The notes under the pieces: generated by a model
Told to the model about the DNA's origin: nothing
Databases searched by the model: none
The model's input: only the letters and a program-made list of their open reading frames with translations
Origin: Prevotellaceae bacterium
GTDB taxonomy: Bacteria > Bacteroidota > Bacteroidia > Bacteroidales > Bacteroidaceae
NCBI GenBank assembly: GCA_029219385.1
Contig: JAQXTH010000040.1
Span: 62,001-126,000, forward strand
Length of the DNA: 64,000 nt
Direction: 5' to 3'
Position numbers and translations under genes: made by a program
Part shown: positions 57,407 to 64,000 of the stretch, piece by piece
How the letters are laid out: every line of letters starts with the position of its first letter
How positions within the stretch are numbered: position 1 is the first letter of the stretch

Positions 57407-58216
57407 ATGGCACTAACAAAAATAACCAGCCTTCAAAACCCTAAAATCAAACAACTGCTTTGCCTTCAACAAAAATCTTCGGAAAGACGCAGACAAAACC
57501 TTTTTGTTGTAGAAGGGCAACGCGAATTGACACGCTGCCTTAAAGCCGGTCATAAGGCTGAAACTATTTTTATTTGTCCGGAAATAAACAATGCTGATTA
57601 TTCAACATATGGAACAAATCTAAAGATCCATGAGGTTACACTTGAAATTTATAACAAAATCGCATATCGTGGCACAACAGAAGGTGTTGTTGCCATAGTG
57701 ACACCCCACAACACAAACCTCTCTGACCTTTGTTTAAAAGAAAATCCACTATTGGTAGTGTTGGAGCGTGTAGAAAAACCCGGCAACCTTGGTGCTATAC
57801 TACGCAGTGCTGATGCCTCCGGAGTTGACGCTGTGATTATATGCGACCCTTTAACCGACCTTTATAATCCAAACCTCATAAGAAACTCAACAGGAGCAAT
57901 TTTTAGCGTTCCATGTCTCACGACAACATCTCAAGAATGCATAGAATGGCTGAAATGCAACCATATACAAATCGTTACGGCTCAACTGCAAGATTCTGTT
58001 GAATACTACGAGACGGACTTCACCAAAGGCACTGCTATCATAATGGGCACAGAAGCCGATGGACTAAGCCCTTTGTGGCGTGAAATTGCCGATTGCCACA
58101 TACGCATACCCATGCTTGGAATGGTCGATTCTCTCAACGTAAGTGTCAGTGCTGCAATACTGATGTATGAAGCCCTGCGTCAGAAAAAAACAAATGATTT
58201 TTTATACAAAAACTAA
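57407..58216 (+). CDS. SpoU (TrmH/RlmB) family RNA 2'-O-methyltransferase
   Basis: A 269-residue SPOUT methyltransferase. An N-terminal substrate-binding domain (about 5-90: NPKIKQLLCLQQKSSERRRQNLFVVEGQREL) is followed by the knotted domain with motif 1 RVEKPGNLGAILRSADASG, motif 2 IIMGTEADGLS and motif 3 IPMLGMVDSLNVSVSAAILMYE. The target (23S rRNA or tRNA) cannot be decided. It starts 54 bp after rng and 21 bp before the symporter gene. Confidence 0.92.
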   Translation: MALTKITSLQNPKIKQLLCLQQKSSERRRQNLFVVEGQRELTRCLKAGHKAETIFICPEINNADYSTYGTNLKIHEVTLEIYNKIAYRGTTEGVVAIVTPHNTNLSDLCLKENPLLVVLERVEKPGNLGAILRSADASGVDAVIICDPLTDLYNPNLIRNSTGAIFSVPCLTTTSQECIEWLKCNHIQIVTAQLQDSVEYYETDFTKGTAIIMGTEADGLSPLWREIADCHIRIPMLGMVDSLNVSVSAAILMYEALRQKKTNDFLYKN

Positions 58217-58237
58217 ATTACAACAGTTTAAGATAAG

Positions 58238-59620
58238 ATGACAGAAAAAAGAGCACGTTTTGGCAGCCGATTTGGAATAATAATGGCAGCGGCCGGTTCT
58301 GCCGTTGGTTTAGGTAACATCTGGCGTTTCCCTGTTGAAACAGGAAACAATGGTGGCGCGGCATTTATATTGATATATCTGATTTCAGTGGTTATATTAG
58401 GCATTCCTCTTATGGCTGCAGAATTTTTTGTTGGTCGCCATGCACGCTCAAATACGGCAACTGCCTATCGCACTCTGTCAAAAAGCCCATTTTGGGGAAA
58501 CCTTGGTTTTTTTGGAGTAATCGGTGCGACACTTATTATGAGTTACTATATTGTTGTAGCCGGTTGGGTTTTAAAATATATGGTTTTGTCGGCAGAAGGA
58601 CTGCTCACCACTGTTGGAAAAGGGCAAGAAACCACAACTGTATTTGAGGGTATATTCAATCGGTTTTCAACCGACCCTGTCAATCCGATAATATACATGG
58701 TTTTATTTATCATTATATGCCACATTTCCATTGTCATGGGCGTGCAAAAAGGAATTGAGAAATTTTCCAAAATTTTCATGCCCGTACTATTTGCAATATT
58801 GATTGTCTTGACGATATTCTCACTCTTTGCACCGGGAGCAGCAGAGGGATTGTCGTTTTTATTCCATCCGGATTTTAGCAAACTGAATTCCAAATCCATA
58901 CTTTGTGCAGTAGGCCAATCATTCTATTCCCTCTCTTTATGTATGGGTTGCTTATGCACATACGCGTCGTATTTTGGAAAGGACGTAAACATGGTTAAAT
59001 CTGCCATAAGTATCAGTATTATAGATTCTTTTGTTGCGATAATGGCCGGAATGATAATCTTTCCCGCTGTCTTTTCTGCCAATATAGACCCACAAGCGGG
59101 CCCCTCTTTGGTCTTCATCGCATTACCATCCGCTTTTCTACAGGCATTTGGTGAATGGCCTATAATATGCTACATGGTTGGTGTACTATTTTATGCCCTT
59201 CTGGTACTTGCAACACTTACATCGGCAATCTCTCTCCACGAAGTTCCCACGGCATATATTTCCGAATCTTGGCACATCAAACGCTCATACGCAGCAACTA
59301 TCGTGACAGTTGTTTGTATTATATTCGGCATCTTCTGTTCACTGAGCATGGGTATAATGGGCGAAATAAAATTATTTGACAAAACAATTTTCGACCTTTT
59401 CGATTATACCACAACAACACTTATGCTGCCACTTAGCGGAATCTTAATTACAATCTTTATTGGTTGGAAAGTTAAACGAAGTCTATTTGTTGACGAACTT
59501 ACCAATCATGGCACTATAAAAAGTTCCATAGTCACATTCATTTTGTTTGTGCTGAGATATATTGCCCCTTTTGCACTTGTCATAACATTTTTGAACGGAT
59601 TGGGATTGCTTGACTTCTAA
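58238..59620 (+). CDS. Neurotransmitter:sodium symporter (SNF/NSS) family transporter
   Basis: A 460-residue Na+-driven amino-acid or solute importer of the LeuT-fold NSS family, about 11 membrane helices. Helix 1 carries the family signature GSAVGLGNIWRFPVETGNNGGAAFILIYL with the unwound substrate and sodium site. The helix 6 region includes SFYSLSLCMGCLCTYASYFG. The exact substrate cannot be predicted; tyrosine or tryptophan transporters of this family are common. Cytoplasmic end segment KVKRSLFVDE. Confidence 0.92.
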   Translation: MTEKRARFGSRFGIIMAAAGSAVGLGNIWRFPVETGNNGGAAFILIYLISVVILGIPLMAAEFFVGRHARSNTATAYRTLSKSPFWGNLGFFGVIGATLIMSYYIVVAGWVLKYMVLSAEGLLTTVGKGQETTTVFEGIFNRFSTDPVNPIIYMVLFIIICHISIVMGVQKGIEKFSKIFMPVLFAILIVLTIFSLFAPGAAEGLSFLFHPDFSKLNSKSILCAVGQSFYSLSLCMGCLCTYASYFGKDVNMVKSAISISIIDSFVAIMAGMIIFPAVFSANIDPQAGPSLVFIALPSAFLQAFGEWPIICYMVGVLFYALLVLATLTSAISLHEVPTAYISESWHIKRSYAATIVTVVCIIFGIFCSLSMGIMGEIKLFDKTIFDLFDYTTTTLMLPLSGILITIFIGWKVKRSLFVDELTNHGTIKSSIVTFILFVLRYIAPFALVITFLNGLGLLDF

Positions 59621-59649
59621 ACGCCCACGCCTTTTAAAAGAATATTGAC

Positions 59650-61107
59650 ATGAGCCGTAACTCTTCATATCGCCACATACTGAAATACACCGGACTTTTT
59701 GGAAGTTTGCAGGTTGTAAACGTGCTAACTTCTGTTTTGCGCAACAAAGCAGCAGCCGTCCTCATTGAAAAATACGGCCAGGGAATATCCGAACTTTTTA
59801 ACTCAACCATCAATCTTGTCAACACTGCCACCACGCTCGTAATACCTATTTCTATAATTAGACGACTATCAATTTTATATGAAAAATATGGTTGCCATTC
59901 AACCACACTTCATCATGAAATCAAAGCCATTAGGTCATGGAATTTGTTATGTGGAATAGTTGCTATGATAATAGTGATAATCACTGCTCCGCTAATCAGC
60001 CAACTCACATTTGACAGCCCAAACTTTACGCGTAGTTATATATTTTTATCTCCGATGCTTGTCATGCTAAGCATCAACACAACAGAAGTTGCCATTTTAA
60101 AAGCCACGCGCAGACTAAAGCAACTTGTTAAGGCCTCATTGATCGGTTCAATATCCACTCTTATAATATGCGTTATATGCTACTATTTTTGGAAGTTAAG
60201 GGGCATTGTTATTTCGTTTGACTTAAGTCTCTTTGTTATGATGTTATTAAATCTAAGGCAGACAATATCCCAATATCCATATAAACTATCTCTCTTCAAC
60301 ACAAGAGTTCTAAAAAAAGTCACACCCCTGATAAAACTAAGCCTTTCCATAATACTTGCAGCCATCGCAGCCTCTCTTGCCGAATACATCATAAAAGCAA
60401 ACATTTCCCACTCGGGCAGTATTGAGAATGTGGGATTATATAGTGCAGGATTTGCACTCACCGTGACATATACACGCTTCATTTTCACGGCCATGGATGC
60501 CGACTATTATCCACGATTATCTGCATGTTGCACAAATCTCAATTTTGCCAACGTGGCAATCAATCGCCAAATAACAGTATGCACAAACCTCATCACACCT
60601 TTTCTTATTACTTTTACACTCTTTCTTCCATATATAATACCGTTAATTTACACATCAAAATATCTTGAAATTCAACCCATGATTGTATATGCCACCTTTT
60701 TCGTGTTTGGCAAAGCGTTGGTCACACCGGTTGCATATCTTGCATTGGCACATGGAGATACAAAAACATATCTTATGATAGAGGTATATGCTGCACTACT
60801 CCTGTCCGTATGCGTGACAATCGGATACAATATGTATGGCCTTGCCGGTTGTGGCATCGGACTTACCGCAAGCAATTTTATTGAGTCTGCAACAATACTC
60901 ATACTATATCACAAACTATACAAGATAAGATTTTCCTTAACAACCATTACTGCCGCAATTTGTCAATTTGTTTTGTTGTCTACGGCAATCTATATCATAA
61001 ACACAACCAACGGAAACATGAAATACGTCATTGCGGCAACAAACGTGGCTCTCTCAATATGTTTATCTTACTTCATCTTCCGAAAAAACGACAATAATAA
61101 ATCATGA
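59650..61107 (+). CDS. Oligosaccharide flippase / MOP-superfamily membrane protein
   Basis: A 485-residue protein with about 12-14 membrane helices, the first half starting LKYTGLFGSLQVVNVLTSVLRNKAAAVLIEKYGQGI, typical of Wzx-like lipid-linked sugar flippases. Helical hairpins with charged residues (TRRLKQLVKASLIGS) and a C-terminal TM bundle (YFIFRKND) follow. No polysaccharide gene cluster is adjacent; the only glycosyltransferase in the window is 17 kb away. It overlaps ruvC by an ATGA. Confidence 0.82.
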   Translation: MSRNSSYRHILKYTGLFGSLQVVNVLTSVLRNKAAAVLIEKYGQGISELFNSTINLVNTATTLVIPISIIRRLSILYEKYGCHSTTLHHEIKAIRSWNLLCGIVAMIIVIITAPLISQLTFDSPNFTRSYIFLSPMLVMLSINTTEVAILKATRRLKQLVKASLIGSISTLIICVICYYFWKLRGIVISFDLSLFVMMLLNLRQTISQYPYKLSLFNTRVLKKVTPLIKLSLSIILAAIAASLAEYIIKANISHSGSIENVGLYSAGFALTVTYTRFIFTAMDADYYPRLSACCTNLNFANVAINRQITVCTNLITPFLITFTLFLPYIIPLIYTSKYLEIQPMIVYATFFVFGKALVTPVAYLALAHGDTKTYLMIEVYAALLLSVCVTIGYNMYGLAGCGIGLTASNFIESATILILYHKLYKIRFSLTTITAAICQFVLLSTAIYIINTTNGNMKYVIAATNVALSICLSYFIFRKNDNNKS

Positions 61108-61703
61108 GCAATAATCCAATCCCCCAAACCCCACCAAATCTTGTTATATTAGGAATAGACCCGGGCACACGAATATTAGGCTACAGCATCATCAACGTGT
61201 TTGACAAAACCCCCACAATAGGAGCAATGGGAGTGGTTGATTTACACAAATGTCAGGACACATACCTAAAACTCGGAAGAATCTATCAAAACATCTGCAG
61301 ACTTATCGATACATTCAAACCCGACGAACTCGCAATCGAAAGTCCCTTTTATGGCAAAAACATTCAAACAACACTAAAACTCGGACGCGCACAAGGAGTA
61401 GCAATGGCCGCTGCCATCTCACGCGACATGGCTGTCCACGAATATCCCCCCACAAAAATAAAACTCGCCGTCACCTCCAACGGAATGGCGAGCAAACAAC
61501 AAGTAGCAGGAATGCTACAGAAAATATTCAAAATAAACCCCGACAATATGCTACCATATTTTGATGCGACCGACGCACTTGCAGTTGCCTATTGCCACTA
61601 TACGCAACGCAAAACCATTGTTTCTGCAAAAGAATATTCAACCTGGAATGCTTTTGTCAAAAACAACACATCAAGAATCATACCCACCCGCAAAAAGAAA
61701 TGA
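61104..61703 (+). CDS. ruvC: Holliday junction resolvase RuvC
   Basis: Cuts Holliday junctions symmetrically in recombination repair; 199 residues. Catalytic acids: Asp19 in LGIDPGTRILGYS, Glu79 in LAIESPFYGKN, Asp154 and Asp157 in FDATDALAVAYCH. The C-terminus is basic (PTRKKK). It overlaps the flippase and the ABC ATPase gene by ATGA on each side, so all three are translated together. RuvA and RuvB are not in the window. Confidence 0.97.
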   Translation: MSNNPIPQTPPNLVILGIDPGTRILGYSIINVFDKTPTIGAMGVVDLHKCQDTYLKLGRIYQNICRLIDTFKPDELAIESPFYGKNIQTTLKLGRAQGVAMAAAISRDMAVHEYPPTKIKLAVTSNGMASKQQVAGMLQKIFKINPDNMLPYFDATDALAVAYCHYTQRKTIVSAKEYSTWNAFVKNNTSRIIPTRKKK

Positions 61704-63133
61704 CACACAAAAAAATAATACAACTATCAGATATTGTCGTTGGAAACAACACCCCGCTGACAACCCCCATAAACCTAAGCCTCTTTGAAGGAGAACAATG
61801 GATAATCTATGGGGCCAACGGTAGCGGAAAAACATCACTTGCCAAAATCATCAGTTCAACACAACGTCCTGCAGCCGGAAGTATTTATTACAACTTTGGC
61901 GCAACAGAAACAAATTCGCCCTCTCAAAACATAGCCCGGATAACATTTATAGACAGACACGCGGCCACAACCACCGATTTGCCCTACCAAATGAGGTGGA
62001 ACACCACATCGGCCGACCCCGTTTATTTTCCACTCGCAACAGATCTCTTGCCCGACCTCTCCACCCTGCCCCACGAATTTGTTGACAAACTATTCTCGGC
62101 AAATGAACTCGAGAAAATAAAACAGAAAGCCATCATCAGCCTCAGTTCCGGCGAATATAGGCGTTTCCAATTGCTCCGCATACTGAGTCGTCGTCCGACA
62201 ATACTTATTGCCGACAATCCTTTTATCGGATTAGACCACGACGGTTGCCAACAAGTCTCTTCACTGATCACCATGGCGATGGAAACGCTCCACATCACAA
62301 TTCTGATGATTACAAGCAGACTAAATATCCTTCCAAACGGTTTCACACACATTGTTACGATAGAAAAAAATAATGTTACAAAAGAAAACCTTGACAAACA
62401 CTCACTGCCTAAGCCTAAATCCACCTGCAATTTAAAAAATATCAAATCAACTCACTCCCCCACACAAAACCCAATTGTTGCAGAAGGACACAACATAACA
62501 ATAAAATACAACACCCAAACACTACTCCAAAACTTTAATTTCACAATACGGCGCGGCCAACATTGGGCACTGACAGGACCCAACGGAAGTGGCAAAAGCA
62601 CACTGCTAAGCCTGATTTGCGCAGACAACCCCCAATCCTACGCATGCAACATCTCTCTATTCGGGAAAAAACGCGGCAGTGGCGAATCAATCTGGGAAAT
62701 AAAAAAACACATTGGTTTTGTGTCGCCGGAAATGCACCGTCACACAAACACAAGACAAACCGCCTCAGACATAATTGCTCGCGGAATACACGACTCGCAA
62801 GGTAAATATAAAAAACCAACACCCGAGGCAATAAAACAAGCCCTCACGCTACTCGAAAAATTCAATATCCACACCAAAAGCGAAATACCATTCGGCAGTC
62901 TGTCATCAGGCGAACAACGCATTGTGCTGCTTTGCCGTGCATTTATTAAAAATCCCGAACTCCTGATTCTTGACGAGCCCTTTCATGCTCTCGATGACAA
63001 CAACATATCAATAGCAAAAAAAATGATCTCCCAATATTGTGCCAATCAAAACAACACACTGATCATGGTGAGCCACAACGCAGAAGAATTCCCACCCGAA
63101 ACAGACCATATAATGACGCTATCTAAAAATTAA
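61700..63133 (+). CDS. Tandem ABC ATPase, ModF/PhrA-like
   Basis: A 477-residue protein with two nucleotide-binding domains and no membrane part, as in ModF of molybdate systems. The ATG at 61700 overlaps ruvC (ATGA); a start at 61592 would overlap it by 112 bp. Domain 1: Walker A GANGSGKT (38-45), signature SLSSGEYRR, Walker B ILIADNPF, where the catalytic Glu is Asn173. Domain 2: Walker A GPNGSGKST, signature LSSGEQR and a complete Walker B LLILDEPF (Asp425, Glu426). So only one composite site is likely to hydrolyse ATP well. Function unknown; no transporter subunits nearby. Confidence 0.85.
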   Translation: MTHKKIIQLSDIVVGNNTPLTTPINLSLFEGEQWIIYGANGSGKTSLAKIISSTQRPAAGSIYYNFGATETNSPSQNIARITFIDRHAATTTDLPYQMRWNTTSADPVYFPLATDLLPDLSTLPHEFVDKLFSANELEKIKQKAIISLSSGEYRRFQLLRILSRRPTILIADNPFIGLDHDGCQQVSSLITMAMETLHITILMITSRLNILPNGFTHIVTIEKNNVTKENLDKHSLPKPKSTCNLKNIKSTHSPTQNPIVAEGHNITIKYNTQTLLQNFNFTIRRGQHWALTGPNGSGKSTLLSLICADNPQSYACNISLFGKKRGSGESIWEIKKHIGFVSPEMHRHTNTRQTASDIIARGIHDSQGKYKKPTPEAIKQALTLLEKFNIHTKSEIPFGSLSSGEQRIVLLCRAFIKNPELLILDEPFHALDDNNISIAKKMISQYCANQNNTLIMVSHNAEEFPPETDHIMTLSKN

Positions 63134-63142
63134 AAATCACTA

Positions 63143-63787
63143 ATGAAAACAATAATTTTCGACCTCGATGGCACACTGCTCGACACACTCACAGACCTTG
63201 CAGCCTCTACAAACCATGCTCTTAAACAACACAACTACCCCTGCCACACAATAGAGGAAATACGACTGATGGTGGGCAACGGAGTGGCAAAACTAATAGA
63301 ACGAGCCCTGCCACCACATCACACAGCCGAACAATTTGAAAAATGCTTTGCCACATTCAAGCAACACTATTCTGCCCACTGTCTCGACAACACAAAACCC
63401 TACCCACAAATCACTCAACTGCTGAAAACACTCTACCAACACGGCATTGCCACTGCAATCGTAACCAACAAACTGCAATCGGCAGCCAATTGCCTCACAG
63501 AACAATTCTTCAAGCCATACATCTCGGTCACACTGGGCGACTGCCCTCAATATAAGCGCAAACCGGCCCCCGATATGCTGCTCGAAGCAATGAAACAAAC
63601 CCACGCCCTGCCCTCCGAAACAATCTATGTGGGCGACTCAGAAGTAGACATCCAAGCAGCCAAGGCCGCTCAAGTGGAGTGTTTGTCGGCACTATGGGGA
63701 TTTAGAGACAAGGCCTTTCTTTTAAAACACGGAGCAAAAAACTTTGTTGAGACACCACTTCAAATCATTAACTACATAAATATATAA
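63143..63787 (+). CDS. HAD-family phosphatase, phosphoglycolate phosphatase-like
   Basis: A 214-residue HAD hydrolase. Motif I FDLDGTLLDT with nucleophile Asp8 and Asp10, helical cap (about 15-85), motif II TAIVTNK, motif III lysine in QYKRKPAPDMLLEAM and motif IV IYVGDSEVDIQAAKAAQ. The pattern fits Gph-type phosphatases that detoxify 2-phosphoglycolate. It is 9 bp after the ABC gene and probably the last gene of this transcript. Confidence 0.9.
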   Translation: MKTIIFDLDGTLLDTLTDLAASTNHALKQHNYPCHTIEEIRLMVGNGVAKLIERALPPHHTAEQFEKCFATFKQHYSAHCLDNTKPYPQITQLLKTLYQHGIATAIVTNKLQSAANCLTEQFFKPYISVTLGDCPQYKRKPAPDMLLEAMKQTHALPSETIYVGDSEVDIQAAKAAQVECLSALWGFRDKAFLLKHGAKNFVETPLQIINYINI

Positions 63788-64000
63788 ACAAACACAAATA
63801 TCTCTTATTAAAGTTAAGCATCTCGCCACAAATTATTATCAAAACATCATTCTATTTATCAAATCAAACATTTCCATACATACAAAATGAGACTTTTATC
63901 AGGCCCTTATCCATTGAAAATCAATCTACGATAAATCAGCAAGACAACACTCAAAGCGTCAGAAAAACTAATATAAAACAAATACGTTTTGACAAACAAT
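63788..64000. other. AT-rich end of window without recognisable gene
   Basis: No open frame of substance, no clear terminator hairpin and no TAnnTTTG box were seen in these 213 bp. It may hold the leader of a gene beyond the window. Confidence 0.6.

Overview
The window reads as a stretch of a Bacteroidales (phylum Bacteroidota) chromosome. The evidence is the promoter type (a -7 box TAnnTTTG, often with a TTG or TTTG -33 box 19-20 nt upstream), AT-rich leaders mostly without Shine-Dalgarno sequences, and the gene content: a BtuB-like TonB-dependent receptor, a DPP5-like S9 peptidase, a C10 (streptopain-type) protease, an OmpA porin, a golvesin-domain amidase-like protein, and a tiny AURKAIP1/COX24-type ribosome-associated protein beside HU. 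Genus cannot be fixed from sequence reading alone; a gut or oral lineage such as Prevotellaceae, Muribaculaceae or Bacteroidaceae fits.

Layout. 0-2.1 kb: end of mtgA, rsmE and a FabK/nitronate-monooxygenase flavoprotein. 2.1-2.6 kb: a repeat-rich gap with a tandem repeat, a strong terminator and a ~200-bp foldback element. 2.6-4.7 kb: secreted C10 protease. 4.8-8.0 kb (minus strand): rhodanese lipoprotein, Bcp peroxiredoxin, DUF389 membrane protein and PanB. 8.25-13.1 kb (plus): MaoC hydratase, a stand-alone protein resembling the C-terminus of B12-dependent ribonucleotide reductase, nitroreductase, B3/4 protein, periplasmic amidase and MCE/MlaD lipid-transport protein. 13.2-14.6 kb: dnaA. 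14.7-17.9 kb (minus): a large amidase-like surface or periplasmic protein and a small unknown. 18.0-20.0 kb: DsbD. 20.4-36.1 kb (minus): OmpA, then MutL, LptA/OstA-like protein, two SurA/PpiC foldases, GuaB, RecQ, ClpX, ClpP and trigger factor. This block joins envelope biogenesis with protein folding and proteolysis.

36.3-39.1 kb (plus): a compact, uncharacterised three-gene cassette (ATP-grasp ligase plus two different serine esterases). 39.07-39.5 kb: dense repeats, namely 22-nt palindromic tandem units and nested inverted-repeat elements. 39.5-41.6 kb: BtuB-like TonB receptor. 41.75-41.92 kb: a likely independent structured non-coding RNA whose two ends pair over 12 bp. 41.9-46.9 kb (minus): yidC, S9 peptidase, GT2 glycosyltransferase. 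47.2-50.7 kb: a large secreted GH95 fucosidase-type enzyme. 51-63.8 kb (plus): glyS, FKBP lipoprotein, folP, cdaA (c-di-AMP synthase), HU, bS22/mS38-like peptide, RNase G, SpoU methyltransferase, Na+ symporter, flippase, ruvC, tandem ABC ATPase and a HAD phosphatase. Several of the last genes overlap by ATGA.

Most of the window is housekeeping sequence. The parts most worth a second look are the structured RNA at 41.75 kb, the ATP-grasp/esterase cassette, the ~117-residue insertion inside the RecQ motor domain, the stand-alone RNR-C-terminus-like protein, the split amidase at 15-18 kb and the repeat clusters at 2.1-2.5 and 39.1-39.5 kb. All family assignments come from motif recognition by eye and remembered family knowledge; no searches were run.
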